From positions 248,001 to 312,000 of the forward strand of contig NZ_JANUGY010000007.1 of NCBI RefSeq assembly GCF_024756235.1: a stretch of DNA of 64,000 nucleotides, written 5' to 3'. The position numbers and the translations under genes are program-made. Of this stretch, positions 33,548 to 42,699 are shown one piece after another; the stretch's first letter is position 1; each line of letters opens with the position of its first letter. The DNA comes from Massilia kyonggiensis. Its GTDB lineage: Bacteria; Pseudomonadota; Gammaproteobacteria; Burkholderiales; Burkholderiaceae_D. The notes under the pieces are model-generated. The model had not been told where the DNA came from and did not search any database. It worked only from the letters and a program-made list of their open reading frames with translations.

Positions 33548-34495
33548 ATGGGTTTTTTCAGTAAAGCACAGAACAATGCAGCCTGGCTGGCCATGGTGCC
33601 GCAGCGCGACGGGATCGCGGCGGCCAGCGTGCGCCGCGGCGCGGGCGACGGCGCGAAGCCGGCCGTGACGCATGCCGTCTTCTTCCCCGGCGCCCCGTCC
33701 GCGGACAGCCTCGAGAAGGCCGCAAAAGAGATGCACAGCGCGAGCTACCGCTGCACGACGGTGCTGGCCGGCGGCGACTACCAGTTCATGTCCGTCGAAT
33801 CGCCGAACGTCCCGCGCGAAGAACTCAAGAGCGCCATGCGCTGGCGCCTCAAGGACATCCTCGATTTCTCCATCGACGACGCCACGTTCGACGTGCTCGA
33901 CGTCCCGCTCGACCCCAACGCCGTCGTGCGTCCGCAGCAGAGCGTGTTCGCGATCGCGGCGCGCAACAGCATCGTGTCCGCGCGCCAGAAGATGTTCAAC
34001 GCGGCCAAGGTGAAGCTGCGCGTGATCGACATCCCCGAGATGGCCCAGCGTAACGTGTCCGCGCTGCTGGAGCCGGAAGGCCGCGGCATCGCGCTGCTGT
34101 CGTTCGGCGAGGACGGCGGCCTGCTGACCGTGTCGTGGCGCGGCGAGCTGTATCTGTCGCGCCGCATCGACGTCACGCTGGCCCTGCTGCTCGACGACGA
34201 CCACGACCGCAAGCACCAGGCCTTCGACAAGATCACCCTGGAGCTGCAGCGCTCCCTCGACAACTTCGAGCGCCAGTTCTCGTTCATCAGCGTGGCCAAG
34301 CTCGTGCTGGCGCCGACCGGCGCCACGGGCCTGGACGAATACCTGTCGAGCAACCTGTACACGCGCGTCGAGACGCTCGACCTGGCCGACGTGCTGGACC
34401 TCGAACGCGTGCCGGACCTGGCCGACCCGGGCCGCCAGCAGCGCTTCTTCGTGCCCATCGGCGCCGCGCTGCGCCTGGAGGAGGGCGCGGCATGA
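33548..34495 (+). CDS. mshI: MSHA biogenesis protein MshI (PilM-like)
   Basis: This 315-residue cytoplasmic protein has an actin/FtsA-like (PilM) fold. It has an N-terminal segment resembling the GspL/PilM start, an SxxxxPxVPREELKSAMRW segment and a C-terminal domain ending in EEG. It should interact with the N-terminus of the next protein (PilN-like) to build the inner-membrane assembly complex. The stop overlaps the next start (ATGA). The leader starts after the internal promoter and repeat. Assignment is by domain order and synteny. Confidence 0.85.
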   Translation: MGFFSKAQNNAAWLAMVPQRDGIAAASVRRGAGDGAKPAVTHAVFFPGAPSADSLEKAAKEMHSASYRCTTVLAGGDYQFMSVESPNVPREELKSAMRWRLKDILDFSIDDATFDVLDVPLDPNAVVRPQQSVFAIAARNSIVSARQKMFNAAKVKLRVIDIPEMAQRNVSALLEPEGRGIALLSFGEDGGLLTVSWRGELYLSRRIDVTLALLLDDDHDRKHQAFDKITLELQRSLDNFERQFSFISVAKLVLAPTGATGLDEYLSSNLYTRVETLDLADVLDLERVPDLADPGRQQRFFVPIGAALRLEEGAA

Positions 34496-35163
34496 GCCAG
34501 CAGATCAACCTCTTCAACCCCGCGTTCCAGCCGCAGAAGAAGATCTTCTCGGTCAATGCGATGGCCGCCGCGCTCGGCGTGCTCGTGCTGTGTGCCGTCG
34601 CGACGGGCGTGTACGGCAAGGTGCGCGTGGCGCGCCTCGAGGCGCAGGTCGCGCGCGGCGAACAGCAGGTGCAGGCCGCGCAGAAGCAACTGGAAGCGGC
34701 CACCGCCGAATTCGCGCCGCGCACGAAGGACGGCCGCCTCGAAGCGGAACTGGCCGCGGCCCAGGCCGAGCACGATGCGCTGCGGCGCGTGGCCGACGTC
34801 ATCCAGCGCGGTGACCTGGGCAATACCGAAGGCTATGCCGAATACTTCCGCGCGCTGGCACGCCAGAGCGTCGACGGCCTGTGGCTGACGGGCGTGACGA
34901 TCACCGGCGCCGGCACGGAGATCGGCGTGCGCGGCCGCGCGCTCGATCCCGCGCTCGTGCCGGGCTACCTGGCGCGCCTGCGCAATGAGCGCGTCCTGCA
35001 GGGCAAGCCGGTGGGCAGCATGCAGATCGGCCAGGCGACCACCGTCAAGGTGCGCGGCGCCGACGGCAAGGAGACGGATGCACCCGCGCCGTACGTCGAA
35101 TTCAGCCTGCAGTCGGCCACCGCCAGTGCGGCGTCGACGCCGGCCGCCGGAGGCCAGCCATGA
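34492..35163 (+). CDS. PilN-like MSHA biogenesis protein (MshI2 type)
   Basis: This 223-residue bitopic protein starts MSQQINLFNP, matching the INLLP-type motif by which PilN binds PilM. A membrane segment follows (about 20-43), then a coiled coil (about 45-105) and a ferredoxin-like periplasmic domain with the DGLWLTGVTI motif. It is coupled by four-base overlaps to mshI before it and mshJ after it. It corresponds to MshI2/PilN in MSHA loci that have a separate PilN-like gene. Confidence 0.85.
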   Translation: MSQQINLFNPAFQPQKKIFSVNAMAAALGVLVLCAVATGVYGKVRVARLEAQVARGEQQVQAAQKQLEAATAEFAPRTKDGRLEAELAAAQAEHDALRRVADVIQRGDLGNTEGYAEYFRALARQSVDGLWLTGVTITGAGTEIGVRGRALDPALVPGYLARLRNERVLQGKPVGSMQIGQATTVKVRGADGKETDAPAPYVEFSLQSATASAASTPAAGGQP

Positions 35164-35876
35164 AGCGCCGCTGGCTCCAGTTCACGGCGCGCGTGGAAGC
35201 GCTGCAGCCGCGCGAGCGCATCATGGCATTCGGCGCCGCCGTCGTCGTGCTCGTGTTCCTCGCGAACGCCCTGGTGTTCTCGCCGCTGTCGCGCAAAGAG
35301 GCCGCACTGCGCTCGACCCTGCAGCAGCAGACCATTACCCTTGGCGGCATCGCCGCCGACATCGAAGGCAAGGCGCGTGCCTATGGCAACGATCCGAACG
35401 AGGCGCTGCGCAAGCGCCTCGGCGAAGTGCGGGCCGAGACCGCGCGCACGAGCGACGAACTGCGTACGATGCAGAAAGGCCTCGTGCCGCCGGAACGCAT
35501 CGCGCCGCTGCTGGAATCCATCCTGCGGGCGAACGGGCGCCTGAAGCTCGTGTCGCTGAAGACGCTGCCGGTAACGACGCTGACGGACGGTGCGGCGCCA
35601 GCGCCGGCCGCGCCGGCACCCGCACCCGCGAACGGCACGCCGGCCGCCCCGCCGCCCGTCGTCGCGAAGTCGCCCGACCTGCTGTACCGCCATGGCGTCG
35701 AACTGACGGTGCGCGGCAGCTATCTCGACATGGTCGACTACATGCAGGCGCTCGAAACGCTGCCCACCCAGCTATTCTGGGGCAAGGCGCAGCTGGAAGC
35801 GGACGAGTACCCGAACGTGCGCCTGACCCTGACGCTGTACACCCTGAGCCTGGACCCGAAATGGATGAAGCTGTGA
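35160..35876 (+). CDS. mshJ: MSHA biogenesis protein MshJ (PilO-like)
   Basis: This 238-residue bitopic protein has a cytoplasmic start, a membrane segment at about residues 21-42, then a coiled coil (about 45-110). A Pro/Ala-rich linker (about 143-170) leads to a small periplasmic domain ending LYTLSLDPKWMKL. MshJ/PilO pairs with the PilN-like protein to form the alignment subcomplex. It overlaps the upstream gene by four bases (ATGA) and the next gene by GTGA. Length and topology match the family. Confidence 0.85.
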   Translation: MKRRWLQFTARVEALQPRERIMAFGAAVVVLVFLANALVFSPLSRKEAALRSTLQQQTITLGGIAADIEGKARAYGNDPNEALRKRLGEVRAETARTSDELRTMQKGLVPPERIAPLLESILRANGRLKLVSLKTLPVTTLTDGAAPAPAAPAPAPANGTPAAPPPVVAKSPDLLYRHGVELTVRGSYLDMVDYMQALETLPTQLFWGKAQLEADEYPNVRLTLTLYTLSLDPKWMKL

Positions 35877-36259
35877 TTCCGACGACGATGAAACCGGCCT
35901 TTGGCGCCGCGATCCTTGCGCTGCTGCTGGCGGGTGCCGCCCATGCGCAGCCCCTGCAGGACCCGACGAAACCGCCCGCGGCCGCGACGCCGGTGGCCGG
36001 CGGCTCGCAGGCTGCGAGCAGCGGCCCGCAACTGCAATCGATCCTGATCGGACGCGCGGCGGGCGGACGCCACGTGGCCGTCATCGACGGCGAGACGGTG
36101 CGCCAGGGCGAGAGCTTCCGGGGCGCCAAGGTCGTGCGCATCCGCGAGAACGAGGTGGAACTGGTGCGCGGCGGCGAACGCCAGGTGCTGCGCCTGTACG
36201 CCGACGCCGCGGAAGGCATCAAGGGCGACCACGCCGCCACGGTCACCGTGCGGCGCTGA
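35873..36259 (+). CDS. mshK: MSHA biogenesis protein MshK (pilotin/PilP-like periplasmic)
   Basis: This exported protein has about 128 residues. After a short lead comes a signal peptide (MKPAFGAAILALLLAGAAHA). The mature part has DPTKPP, then LQSILIGRAAGGRHVAVIDGETVRQGE and VxxIRENEVELVRGGE, the MshK/GspC-homology-region pattern that docks secretins. Two starts are plausible. A GTG at 35873 makes a GTGA overlap with mshJ; an ATG at 35888 gives a cleaner signal peptide. Coupling favours the GTG. The secretin mshL follows. Confidence 0.78.
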   Translation: MIPTTMKPAFGAAILALLLAGAAHAQPLQDPTKPPAAATPVAGGSQAASSGPQLQSILIGRAAGGRHVAVIDGETVRQGESFRGAKVVRIRENEVELVRGGERQVLRLYADAAEGIKGDHAATVTVRR

Positions 36260-36271
36260 CAGAGGATGAGG

Positions 36272-38083
36272 ATGAACGACAAGCGTATTCCGATGCGTTC
36301 CATGGCGGCGCTCACTGCCGCCCTCCTGGTGCTGGCCGGCTGCCAGACGACGCCCAGCCCGGCCACCTACGACAAGATCAAGGGCGAGTTGGCGAACGGC
36401 GCGGGCAAGCGTCCGGCCGCCGCGCCGACCGTCGACGCGGCCGTGGCCGACGCGCTGCTGCCGCCGGCCGCCGCCCTGGCCACGGCATTGCCGAAGGCGC
36501 GGCCCGCGCTGGAAGAGCGTTTCAACGTCTCCTTCAACAACGTGCCGGCGCAGCAGTTCTTCCGCTCGATCGTCGCGGGCACGCGCTACAACATCCTCGT
36601 GCATCCGGACGTCGCCGGCACCATCACGGCGAACCTGAAGGACGTGACGCTGCCGGAGACGCTCGACGCGATCCGCGAGATGTACGGCTACGACTACAAG
36701 ATCGAGGGCACGCGCATCTCGATCAAGCCGCTGACGATGCAGACCAAGATGTTCCATGTGAACTACCTGGTCGGCAAGCGCGCGGGCATGTCGAGCACGC
36801 GCGTGACGTCGACGTCGGTCGCGAACGCCGTCAACAACGGCAACGGCAACGGCAACAACAATAACAACTACCCGGGCCAGAACCAGAACAACAACGGCAA
36901 CAACCAGAACAACAACGGCAACAATCCGAACGGCCAGAACAACTCGCAGGTGGACAGCACGGACGTCGCGACGACGTCCGCCAACGATTTCTGGGGCGAC
37001 CTGAAACTGGCCATCGAGGCGATCGTGGGACCGAAGGAGGGCGGCCGCAGCGTCGTCGTCAGCCCGCAGTCGGGCGTGCTCGTGATCCGCGCGATGCCGG
37101 ACGAGCTGCGCAACGTCGACGCCTACCTGAAAGCCACGCAGCTCGCCGTCGACCGCCAGGTGATCCTGGAGGCGAAGATCCTCGAGGTGGAGCTGAACGA
37201 CAGCTACCAGAGCGGCGTCAACTGGGCGTCGTTCGCGTCGATCCGGAGCGGCCATACCAACCGCGTCTCGGGCGGCCTCGTCGCGCCGGGTGCCACGCTC
37301 ACACCGCTGCCGTTCGGCGGCGGCCAGCCGGCCGTGATCACGGACCCGAGCACGGGCCTGGCGGCCAGCACCGGCTTCTCGCTGTCGAACGCGGCGGGGG
37401 CGGCCGGCTCGATGTTCGGCCTCGCCGTGCAGACGGCGAACTTCGCGGCGCTGATCTCGTTCCTCGAGACGCAGGGCACCGTGCACGTGCTGTCGAGCCC
37501 CCGCGTGGCGGCCGTCAACAACCAGAAGGCGGTGCTGAAGATCGGTACCGACGAGTTCTACGTCACCGGCGTGCAGACGACCACGAACTCCACGACGACC
37601 GGCAACACGGTGTCGCCGAGCGTCACGCTGCAGCCGTTCTTCTCCGGCGTCGTCCTCGACGTCACGCCGCAGATCGACGAGAAGGGCAACATCCTGCTGC
37701 ACGTGCACCCGTCCGTGAGCCAGGTCTCGACCATCAACAAGTCCGTCAACCTGGGCACGGCCGGCAGCCTGAACCTGCCGCTCGCGGCATCGGCCACGTC
37801 GGAACTGGACAGCATCGTGCGCGGCCAGAACGGCCAGGTCGTCGCCATCGGCGGCTTGATGCGCCAGGCGTCGACGGCCGACGATTCGCAGATTCCCGGG
37901 ACCGGCAAGGTGCCCCTGCTGTCGTCGCTGTTCGGCGCCAAGAAGCGCGTGAACCAGAAGCGCGAACTGGTCGTGCTGATCAAGCCGACCATCGTCGAAG
38001 GCATCAACAACTGGAACGACGACCTGCTCGACACGAACCGCCGCATCGAGCAGCTCGACCCGCGCACCCGGGGAGGCCGCTGA
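36272..38083 (+). CDS. mshL: MSHA-type pilus secretin lipoprotein MshL
   Basis: This outer-membrane secretin has about 603 residues and a lipoprotein signal with lipobox LAGC. The N-domain (STN, about 80-160) has FNVSFNNVPAQQFF. A striking Asn/Gly-rich insert of about 45 residues follows (36828-36960), made largely of N, G and Q. Then come the N1-like domain and the secretin core, with VHVLSSPRVAAVNNQKAVLKIG and the closing IGGLMRQ and LVVLIKPTIV. It forms the pore through which the pilus exits. GAGG six bases before the ATG at 36272 sets the start. It ends one base before mshM begins. Confidence 0.93.
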   Translation: MNDKRIPMRSMAALTAALLVLAGCQTTPSPATYDKIKGELANGAGKRPAAAPTVDAAVADALLPPAAALATALPKARPALEERFNVSFNNVPAQQFFRSIVAGTRYNILVHPDVAGTITANLKDVTLPETLDAIREMYGYDYKIEGTRISIKPLTMQTKMFHVNYLVGKRAGMSSTRVTSTSVANAVNNGNGNGNNNNNYPGQNQNNNGNNQNNNGNNPNGQNNSQVDSTDVATTSANDFWGDLKLAIEAIVGPKEGGRSVVVSPQSGVLVIRAMPDELRNVDAYLKATQLAVDRQVILEAKILEVELNDSYQSGVNWASFASIRSGHTNRVSGGLVAPGATLTPLPFGGGQPAVITDPSTGLAASTGFSLSNAAGAAGSMFGLAVQTANFAALISFLETQGTVHVLSSPRVAAVNNQKAVLKIGTDEFYVTGVQTTTNSTTTGNTVSPSVTLQPFFSGVVLDVTPQIDEKGNILLHVHPSVSQVSTINKSVNLGTAGSLNLPLAASATSELDSIVRGQNGQVVAIGGLMRQASTADDSQIPGTGKVPLLSSLFGAKKRVNQKRELVVLIKPTIVEGINNWNDDLLDTNRRIEQLDPRTRGGR

Positions 38084-38977
38084 ATGTACACGGCCCACTT
38101 CGGCCTGCGCGAGCTGCCGTTCGGGATCACGCCGGACACCAGCTACTTCTTTGGCGCCCCGCATTCGCAAGAAGCCCTGAACACGCTGCTCGTCGCGGCG
38201 CGCAGCGGCGAGGGCTTCATCAAGATCACGGGCGAAGTCGGCACCGGCAAGACCCTGTTGTGCCGCAAGTTCATGGCGACCCTGGGTCCGGAGTTCGTCA
38301 CCGCATACATTCCGAACCCTTACCTCGAACCGCGCACGCTGATGCTGGCGCTCGCGGACGAGCTGGAAGTGGGCTACGACAAGGACGCCGACCAGCACCA
38401 GGTGCTGAAAGCCATCACGCACCGGCTGCTGCAACTGGCGGGCGAGGACAAGCGCGTGCTGCTGTGCCTCGACGAGGCGCAGGCGATGCCGGTCGAGACG
38501 CTGGAGGCGCTGCGCCTCCTGACGAACCTGGAGACGGAAAAGCGCAAGCTGCTGCAGATCGTCCTGTTCGGCCAGCCGGAGCTGAACCGCAAGCTGGAAC
38601 TGCAGTCGATCCGCCAGCTCGCCCAGCGCATCACGTTCCACTACCATCTCGGCCCGTTGAGCCGCGACGACCTCGATTACTACGTGGCGCACCGCCTGCG
38701 CGTGGCCGGGTATGATGGGGCGCGCCTGTTCTCGCGCGGCGCGGTGTCCCGCCTGTATGCCGCCAGCGGCGGCGTGCCCCGCCTCGTCAACATCCTCGCG
38801 CACAAGGCGATGATGCTGTGCTATGGCCAGGGACGCCAGCAGGTCGCGCGCGCGCACGTGAACCTGGCCGCGCGCGACACGCTCGCGACGAGCAGGCGCC
38901 GCCTGTGGCCGTGGGCCGCGTCGGCCGCCGCGCTGGCCGCCGCGGGCGCGGGCCTGGCGTGGGCGCTGAGCCATTGA
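38084..38977 (+). CDS. mshM: MSHA biogenesis AAA ATPase MshM (ExeA-like)
   Basis: This 297-residue protein is of ExeA/GspA type. It starts MYTAHFGLRELPFGITPDT, with Walker A GEVGTGKT at 50-57, Walker B LLCLDEAQAMP, and sensor region LFGQPEL. A C-terminal membrane segment (about 272-295) ends the chain. ExeA relatives help secretin assembly through peptidoglycan remodelling. Unlike ExeA it has no periplasmic peptidoglycan-binding domain. It abuts mshL directly and mshN follows 12 bases later. Confidence 0.92.
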   Translation: MYTAHFGLRELPFGITPDTSYFFGAPHSQEALNTLLVAARSGEGFIKITGEVGTGKTLLCRKFMATLGPEFVTAYIPNPYLEPRTLMLALADELEVGYDKDADQHQVLKAITHRLLQLAGEDKRVLLCLDEAQAMPVETLEALRLLTNLETEKRKLLQIVLFGQPELNRKLELQSIRQLAQRITFHYHLGPLSRDDLDYYVAHRLRVAGYDGARLFSRGAVSRLYAASGGVPRLVNILAHKAMMLCYGQGRQQVARAHVNLAARDTLATSRRRLWPWAASAAALAAAGAGLAWALSH

Positions 38978-38989
38978 CGGGGAGCCGGA

Positions 38990-40222
38990 ATGAGCCTGAT
39001 TAACAAGATGCTGCAAGACCTGGACGCGCGCGGCACGCCCAAGGACGGCGAGCTGCCGGGCCAGGTAAAGCCCGTCGCGCGCGAGCCGTACCGGGTGAAC
39101 CGCCGTGCGATCGCGGCGGGTTGTGTCGGCGGGATGGCCGGCGTCGCGCTGGCGTGGTTCGGCTGGACGCAGTTGCACCGCACGCCGGCGCCGGCGCCTG
39201 CCGTGCCGGCGCCCGTCGCTGCGGTCCAGGCGGCGCCCGTCGTGACGGGTCCCGTGCAGCCGGCGCCGGTGGTGTCCGGACCGGTGCAGGCGCCTGCCGC
39301 CGCGCCGGTCGAGGCGCCCCCCGCCGTCGAGAAGACCGAAGACGCGCCGCCGCCGAAGCACATGACGCGGGCGGAGCGGCGCGCGGAACGCAAGCGTCTC
39401 GCGGAAGAGAAAGTCGCGGCGCGCAAGGCGGAGAAGGCGGCGAAAACTGCGACCGTGCGCGCGCAGGACGTGGCCCCGATGGAGCCGGACAGCGCGGAGG
39501 CCCGCGAGGCACGTCGTGCGATGGCGCAGGCGCTGGCCGCGCGCGGCAAGTCCGCGAAGAAGACGTCCGCCGCGATGGTGGCCGCCGCCCGCGCGGCCGC
39601 GCACGACGACGCGGCGCCGAAGGGAAAACGCAGCGCCCAGGGCCGCCAGGAGACGGGCGCCCAGCGCGCGGAAGGCGAATACCGGCGCGCGCTGGCGAGC
39701 CTGCAGGAAGGGCGCATGATCGAAACGGTCGCCGCGCTCGAGCAGGCGCTGAAGTACGAACCCACGCACGAGGCGGCGCGCCAGACGCTGGTCGGCCTGC
39801 TGATCGAGGCGAACCGCAACGACGAGGCGATGCGCCAGCTGCAGCTGGGCCTCACGCTGGATCTGCGCCAGCCCGCGATGGCGATGCTGCTGGCGAGATT
39901 GCAGATCGAGCGGGGCGGCAACGGCATCGACACCTTGACGCGCACCTTGCCCTACGCGGGCAACGACGCGGACTACCACGCCTTCCTCGCGGCCGCGCTG
40001 GCCCGCCAGCAGCGTCACCGCGAAGCGGCCGAGCAGTATCACCAGGCCGTGCGCGCGGTGCCGTCGAACGGCGTGTGGTGGATGGGTCTCGGCATCTCGC
40101 TGCAGGCCGAGAAGCGCAACGGCGAGGCGCTCGACGCGTTCCAGCATGCCCGCGCGAGCGGCGGGTTGTCGCAGGAATTGCAGGGGTTCGTGGAGCGGCG
40201 CATCCAGCAGCTGGGACGCTGA
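38990..40222 (+). CDS. mshN: MSHA biogenesis TPR protein MshN
   Basis: This 410-residue bitopic protein starts MSLINKMLQDLDARG, the MshN/ExeB-like signature. A membrane segment follows (about 40-57), then a long Ala/Pro linker and a Lys/Arg/Ala-rich region (about 60-220). The C-terminus has at least four TPR repeats (about 225-400). TPR repeats probably scaffold the assembly machinery in the periplasm. GGGGAGCC precedes the ATG. It is the last msh gene here. No mshC, D, O, P or Q follows; the next gene is a convergent aminotransferase. Confidence 0.88.
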   Translation: MSLINKMLQDLDARGTPKDGELPGQVKPVAREPYRVNRRAIAAGCVGGMAGVALAWFGWTQLHRTPAPAPAVPAPVAAVQAAPVVTGPVQPAPVVSGPVQAPAAAPVEAPPAVEKTEDAPPPKHMTRAERRAERKRLAEEKVAARKAEKAAKTATVRAQDVAPMEPDSAEAREARRAMAQALAARGKSAKKTSAAMVAAARAAAHDDAAPKGKRSAQGRQETGAQRAEGEYRRALASLQEGRMIETVAALEQALKYEPTHEAARQTLVGLLIEANRNDEAMRQLQLGLTLDLRQPAMAMLLARLQIERGGNGIDTLTRTLPYAGNDADYHAFLAAALARQQRHREAAEQYHQAVRAVPSNGVWWMGLGISLQAEKRNGEALDAFQHARASGGLSQELQGFVERRIQQLGR

Positions 40223-40259
40223 TGTTCGCGTGGGCACGTGGTGCCCACCTACGCCCGCT

Positions 40260-41417
40260 TCACACTTTCGCCAGTCGCTCCAGGGCGCCGTTCAGCGTCT
40301 CGTCCTTCTTCGCAAAGCAGAACCGCACGATCCCGGACTCCGTCGGCTTGCTGTAAAAGGCCGACACCGGGATCGCGGCGACCTTGACCTCGCGCGTGAG
40401 CCACTGCGCGAATTCCGACTCGGAGAGATCCGAAATCCCGTCGTAGCGTACGCACTGGAAATACGTGCCGTCCGCCGGCAGCAACGTGAACCGAGTATTG
40501 GCCAGCCCCGCGCGGAACAGGTCGCGCTTGCGCTGGTAGAACGCCGGCAGGTCGCGCCACGGCGCGGGATTGCGCATGAAGTCCGCCAGGCCCGCCTGCA
40601 TCGGCGTGTTCACGCTGAAGACGTTGTACTGGTGGACCTTGCGGAATTCCGCCATCAACGGCGCCGGCGCGGCCACGTAGCCCACCTTCCAGCCCGTCAC
40701 GTGGTAGGTCTTGCCGAAGCTCGACACGACGAACGCGCGCTCCGCCAACACGGGATGGCGGCTCACCGACGCATGCGGCTGGCCGTCGTAGACCATGTGC
40801 TCGTAGACTTCGTCGGACAGGATCAGGATGTCGGTCCCTGCGACGATGGCGGCCAGCGCTTCGAGGTCGGCCTGGCGCAGGATCGTGCCGGTCGGGTTGT
40901 GCGGCGAGTTCACGACGATCATCCGGGTCTTGTTCGTGACGGCCGCCGCGACGGCGTCCCACGGCACGCTGTAGCCGCCGGCGTCCACGCGCATCGCGAC
41001 GGGCACCGGTACGCCGCCGGCCATGACGATCGAAGGCTGGTAGCTGTCGTAGCAGGGCTCGATGACGATGACCTCGTCGCCCGGATGCACGGCGCACAGG
41101 ATCGCCGTGATGATGCCCTGCGTGGCGCCGGCCGTGACCGTGATCTCGGCGTTGGCGTGGTACGGGTGGCCGTACAGCGCGGCCAGCTTGGCGGCGATCG
41201 CCGCGCGCAGCACGGGCAGGCCGGTCATCGGCGCGTACTGGTTGTGGCCCGCGCGCATGGCGGCGTCGACGGCGTCCAGCAGGCGCGGGTCGCAATTGAA
41301 GTCGGGGAATCCCTGGCCCAGGTTGACGGCGCCGTGCTCGTTGGCGAGCGCGGACATCAGGGTGAACACGGTGGTGCCGACGGCCGGCAGGCGCGATTGC
41401 AGGACGGGTGTGGTCAT
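40260..41417 (-). CDS. methionine/aromatic aminotransferase (YbdL-like, class I fold)
   Basis: This 385-residue PLP enzyme starts MTTPVLQSRLP. Conserved features are NLGQGFPDF, the AGHNQYAPMTG substrate-loop, NSPHNPTGT, DEVYEH and the PLP lysine in SFGKTYHVTGWK. These match methionine aminotransferase YbdL, which transaminates methionine, histidine or phenylalanine with a 2-oxo acid. The start at 41417 overlaps the stop of the upstream PIN gene by four bases (ATGA). The longer upstream frame is a shadow. It is convergent with mshN. Confidence 0.92.
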   Translation of the reverse strand: MTTPVLQSRLPAVGTTVFTLMSALANEHGAVNLGQGFPDFNCDPRLLDAVDAAMRAGHNQYAPMTGLPVLRAAIAAKLAALYGHPYHANAEITVTAGATQGIITAILCAVHPGDEVIVIEPCYDSYQPSIVMAGGVPVPVAMRVDAGGYSVPWDAVAAAVTNKTRMIVVNSPHNPTGTILRQADLEALAAIVAGTDILILSDEVYEHMVYDGQPHASVSRHPVLAERAFVVSSFGKTYHVTGWKVGYVAAPAPLMAEFRKVHQYNVFSVNTPMQAGLADFMRNPAPWRDLPAFYQRKRDLFRAGLANTRFTLLPADGTYFQCVRYDGISDLSESEFAQWLTREVKVAAIPVSAFYSKPTESGIVRFCFAKKDETLNGALERLAKV

Positions 41418-41881
41418 GGTGCGGACGGGGTGGATAGGGGTTGGGCCTCGGTCTTGATCCAGGCCTCGGGTGTCATGATGCGGAAGAGGTTCTCGCGCGC
41501 GGCGCGGCGGGCCAGTTTCAACAAGGCCTTGTCCTTCGTGACGAGGACGGCGGCGTCGGCGTCGCGCGCGATTTCGAGGAATTTCTGGTCGTCGCGGTCC
41601 GTGCAGACGGGCAGGCGCAGCGCGCGCGACGTCGGCGCCACGACCTCGATCAGGGCGTCGAAAGCGGCCTCGGCCTGCGGCCGGGTGTTGTCGTCGAGCG
41701 GCAGGTGGGAATAATGCAGCACGATCCGGTATTCGTCGCGGCAATCGGCGCGCGTGACGGCGCGCACCTTGCCGGACTCGAGCGCGGCGAGCAGGGGCGC
41801 CCAGCGCGGGTCGCGGAAAACGAACAGGTCGAGGCAGACGTTGGTGTCGATGACGATGGGTTTCGCTGAAGCAGGTATCAT
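41414..41881 (-). CDS. PIN-domain ribonuclease-like protein
   Basis: This 155-residue PIN protein has IVIDTNVCLDLFVF with the first acidic residue, CRDEYRIVL, then TDRDDQKFLEIA and VLVTKDKALL, giving the acidic quartet of a metal-dependent nuclease. It belongs to the putative toxin (PRK type) PIN family. No antitoxin gene is adjacent: it is coupled by ATGA to an aminotransferase instead and is divergent from yaaA. So it may be a housekeeping nuclease rather than a toxin. The start at 41881 is the first ATG giving the normal PIN beginning. Confidence 0.83.
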   Translation of the reverse strand: MIPASAKPIVIDTNVCLDLFVFRDPRWAPLLAALESGKVRAVTRADCRDEYRIVLHYSHLPLDDNTRPQAEAAFDALIEVVAPTSRALRLPVCTDRDDQKFLEIARDADAAVLVTKDKALLKLARRAARENLFRIMTPEAWIKTEAQPLSTPSAP

Positions 41882-41919
41882 GTCAGCAATTTTACCCGCT
41901 GTACGTGTTTCATAATTAA

Positions 41920-42690
41920 ATGCTGATCGTTCTCTCGCCTGCCAAGTCCCTCGACCTCGAATCTCCACCCACCACCCTTGAGCGCACGACGCCCCGCTTC
42001 ATCGACGACGCCGCCGAACTCATCCGCGTTCTCAAGCCGAAATCGCCGGCCGAGATCGGCGCGCTGATGGCCATCTCGGACCAGTTGTCCGTGCTGAACG
42101 TGACCCGTTACGCCGACTGGCATCCGGACCACGGCGCCGCCCGCCAGGCCATCATGTCGTTCGACGGCGACGTCTACACGGGCCTCGCCGCGCGCACGCT
42201 GGATGCGCGCTCGCTCGGGTACGTGCGCGACCGCGTGCGCATCCTGTCCGGCCTGTACGGCGTGCTGCGCCCGCTGGACGCCATGCATCCGTACCGCCTG
42301 GAGATGGGCACGCGCCTGGCGAATCCGCGCGGCAAGGATTTGTATGCGTTCTGGGGCGAGCGGGTGACGGCCGCGCTGAATGCCGACCTGAAGGAGGCGG
42401 GCGCGAATGTCCTCGTGAATCTCGCGTCGGAAGAGTACTTCAAGTCCGTCAAGCCGAAGCTGTTGGACGTGCCCGTGATCACGCCCGTGTTCGAGGACTG
42501 GAAGAACGGCAAATACAAGATCATCTCGTTCTTCGCCAAGCGGGCGCGCGGAATGATGGCGCGCCATGCGGCCGAGCAGGGCATCACGGACGTCGAACGC
42601 CTGAAGGACTTCGACGTGGATGGCTATGCGTACGACGAGACGGTGTCCACGGACAAGTCGTGGGTGTTCCGTCGGCGAACGGAAGCCTGA
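41920..42690 (+). CDS. yaaA: peroxide stress protein YaaA
   Basis: This 256-residue protein starts MLIVLSPAKSLDLES, the family hallmark. It also has LSVLNVTRYADWH, FDGDVYTGL, RILSGLYGVLRPLD and YRLEMGTRL, and NLASEEYFKSV. YaaA lowers intracellular free iron and protects DNA during hydrogen peroxide stress; it has a cantaloupe-like DNA-binding fold. No OxyR site was recognised upstream. It is followed by a palindromic repeat and the bamD terminator on the other strand. Confidence 0.95.
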   Translation: MLIVLSPAKSLDLESPPTTLERTTPRFIDDAAELIRVLKPKSPAEIGALMAISDQLSVLNVTRYADWHPDHGAARQAIMSFDGDVYTGLAARTLDARSLGYVRDRVRILSGLYGVLRPLDAMHPYRLEMGTRLANPRGKDLYAFWGERVTAALNADLKEAGANVLVNLASEEYFKSVKPKLLDVPVITPVFEDWKNGKYKIISFFAKRARGMMARHAAEQGITDVERLKDFDVDGYAYDETVSTDKSWVFRRRTEA

Positions 42691-42699
42691 GACCGCACC

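Noticed and set aside
35738..40237. Antisense open frame of about 1500 codons across mshJ-mshN
   Set aside because: It is a GC-rich shadow of well-supported msh genes; the peptide is an Arg/Ala/His-rich composition with no domain.
41414..41881. PIN protein as the toxin of a toxin-antitoxin pair
   Set aside because: No small antitoxin gene adjoins it; it is coupled to an aminotransferase.
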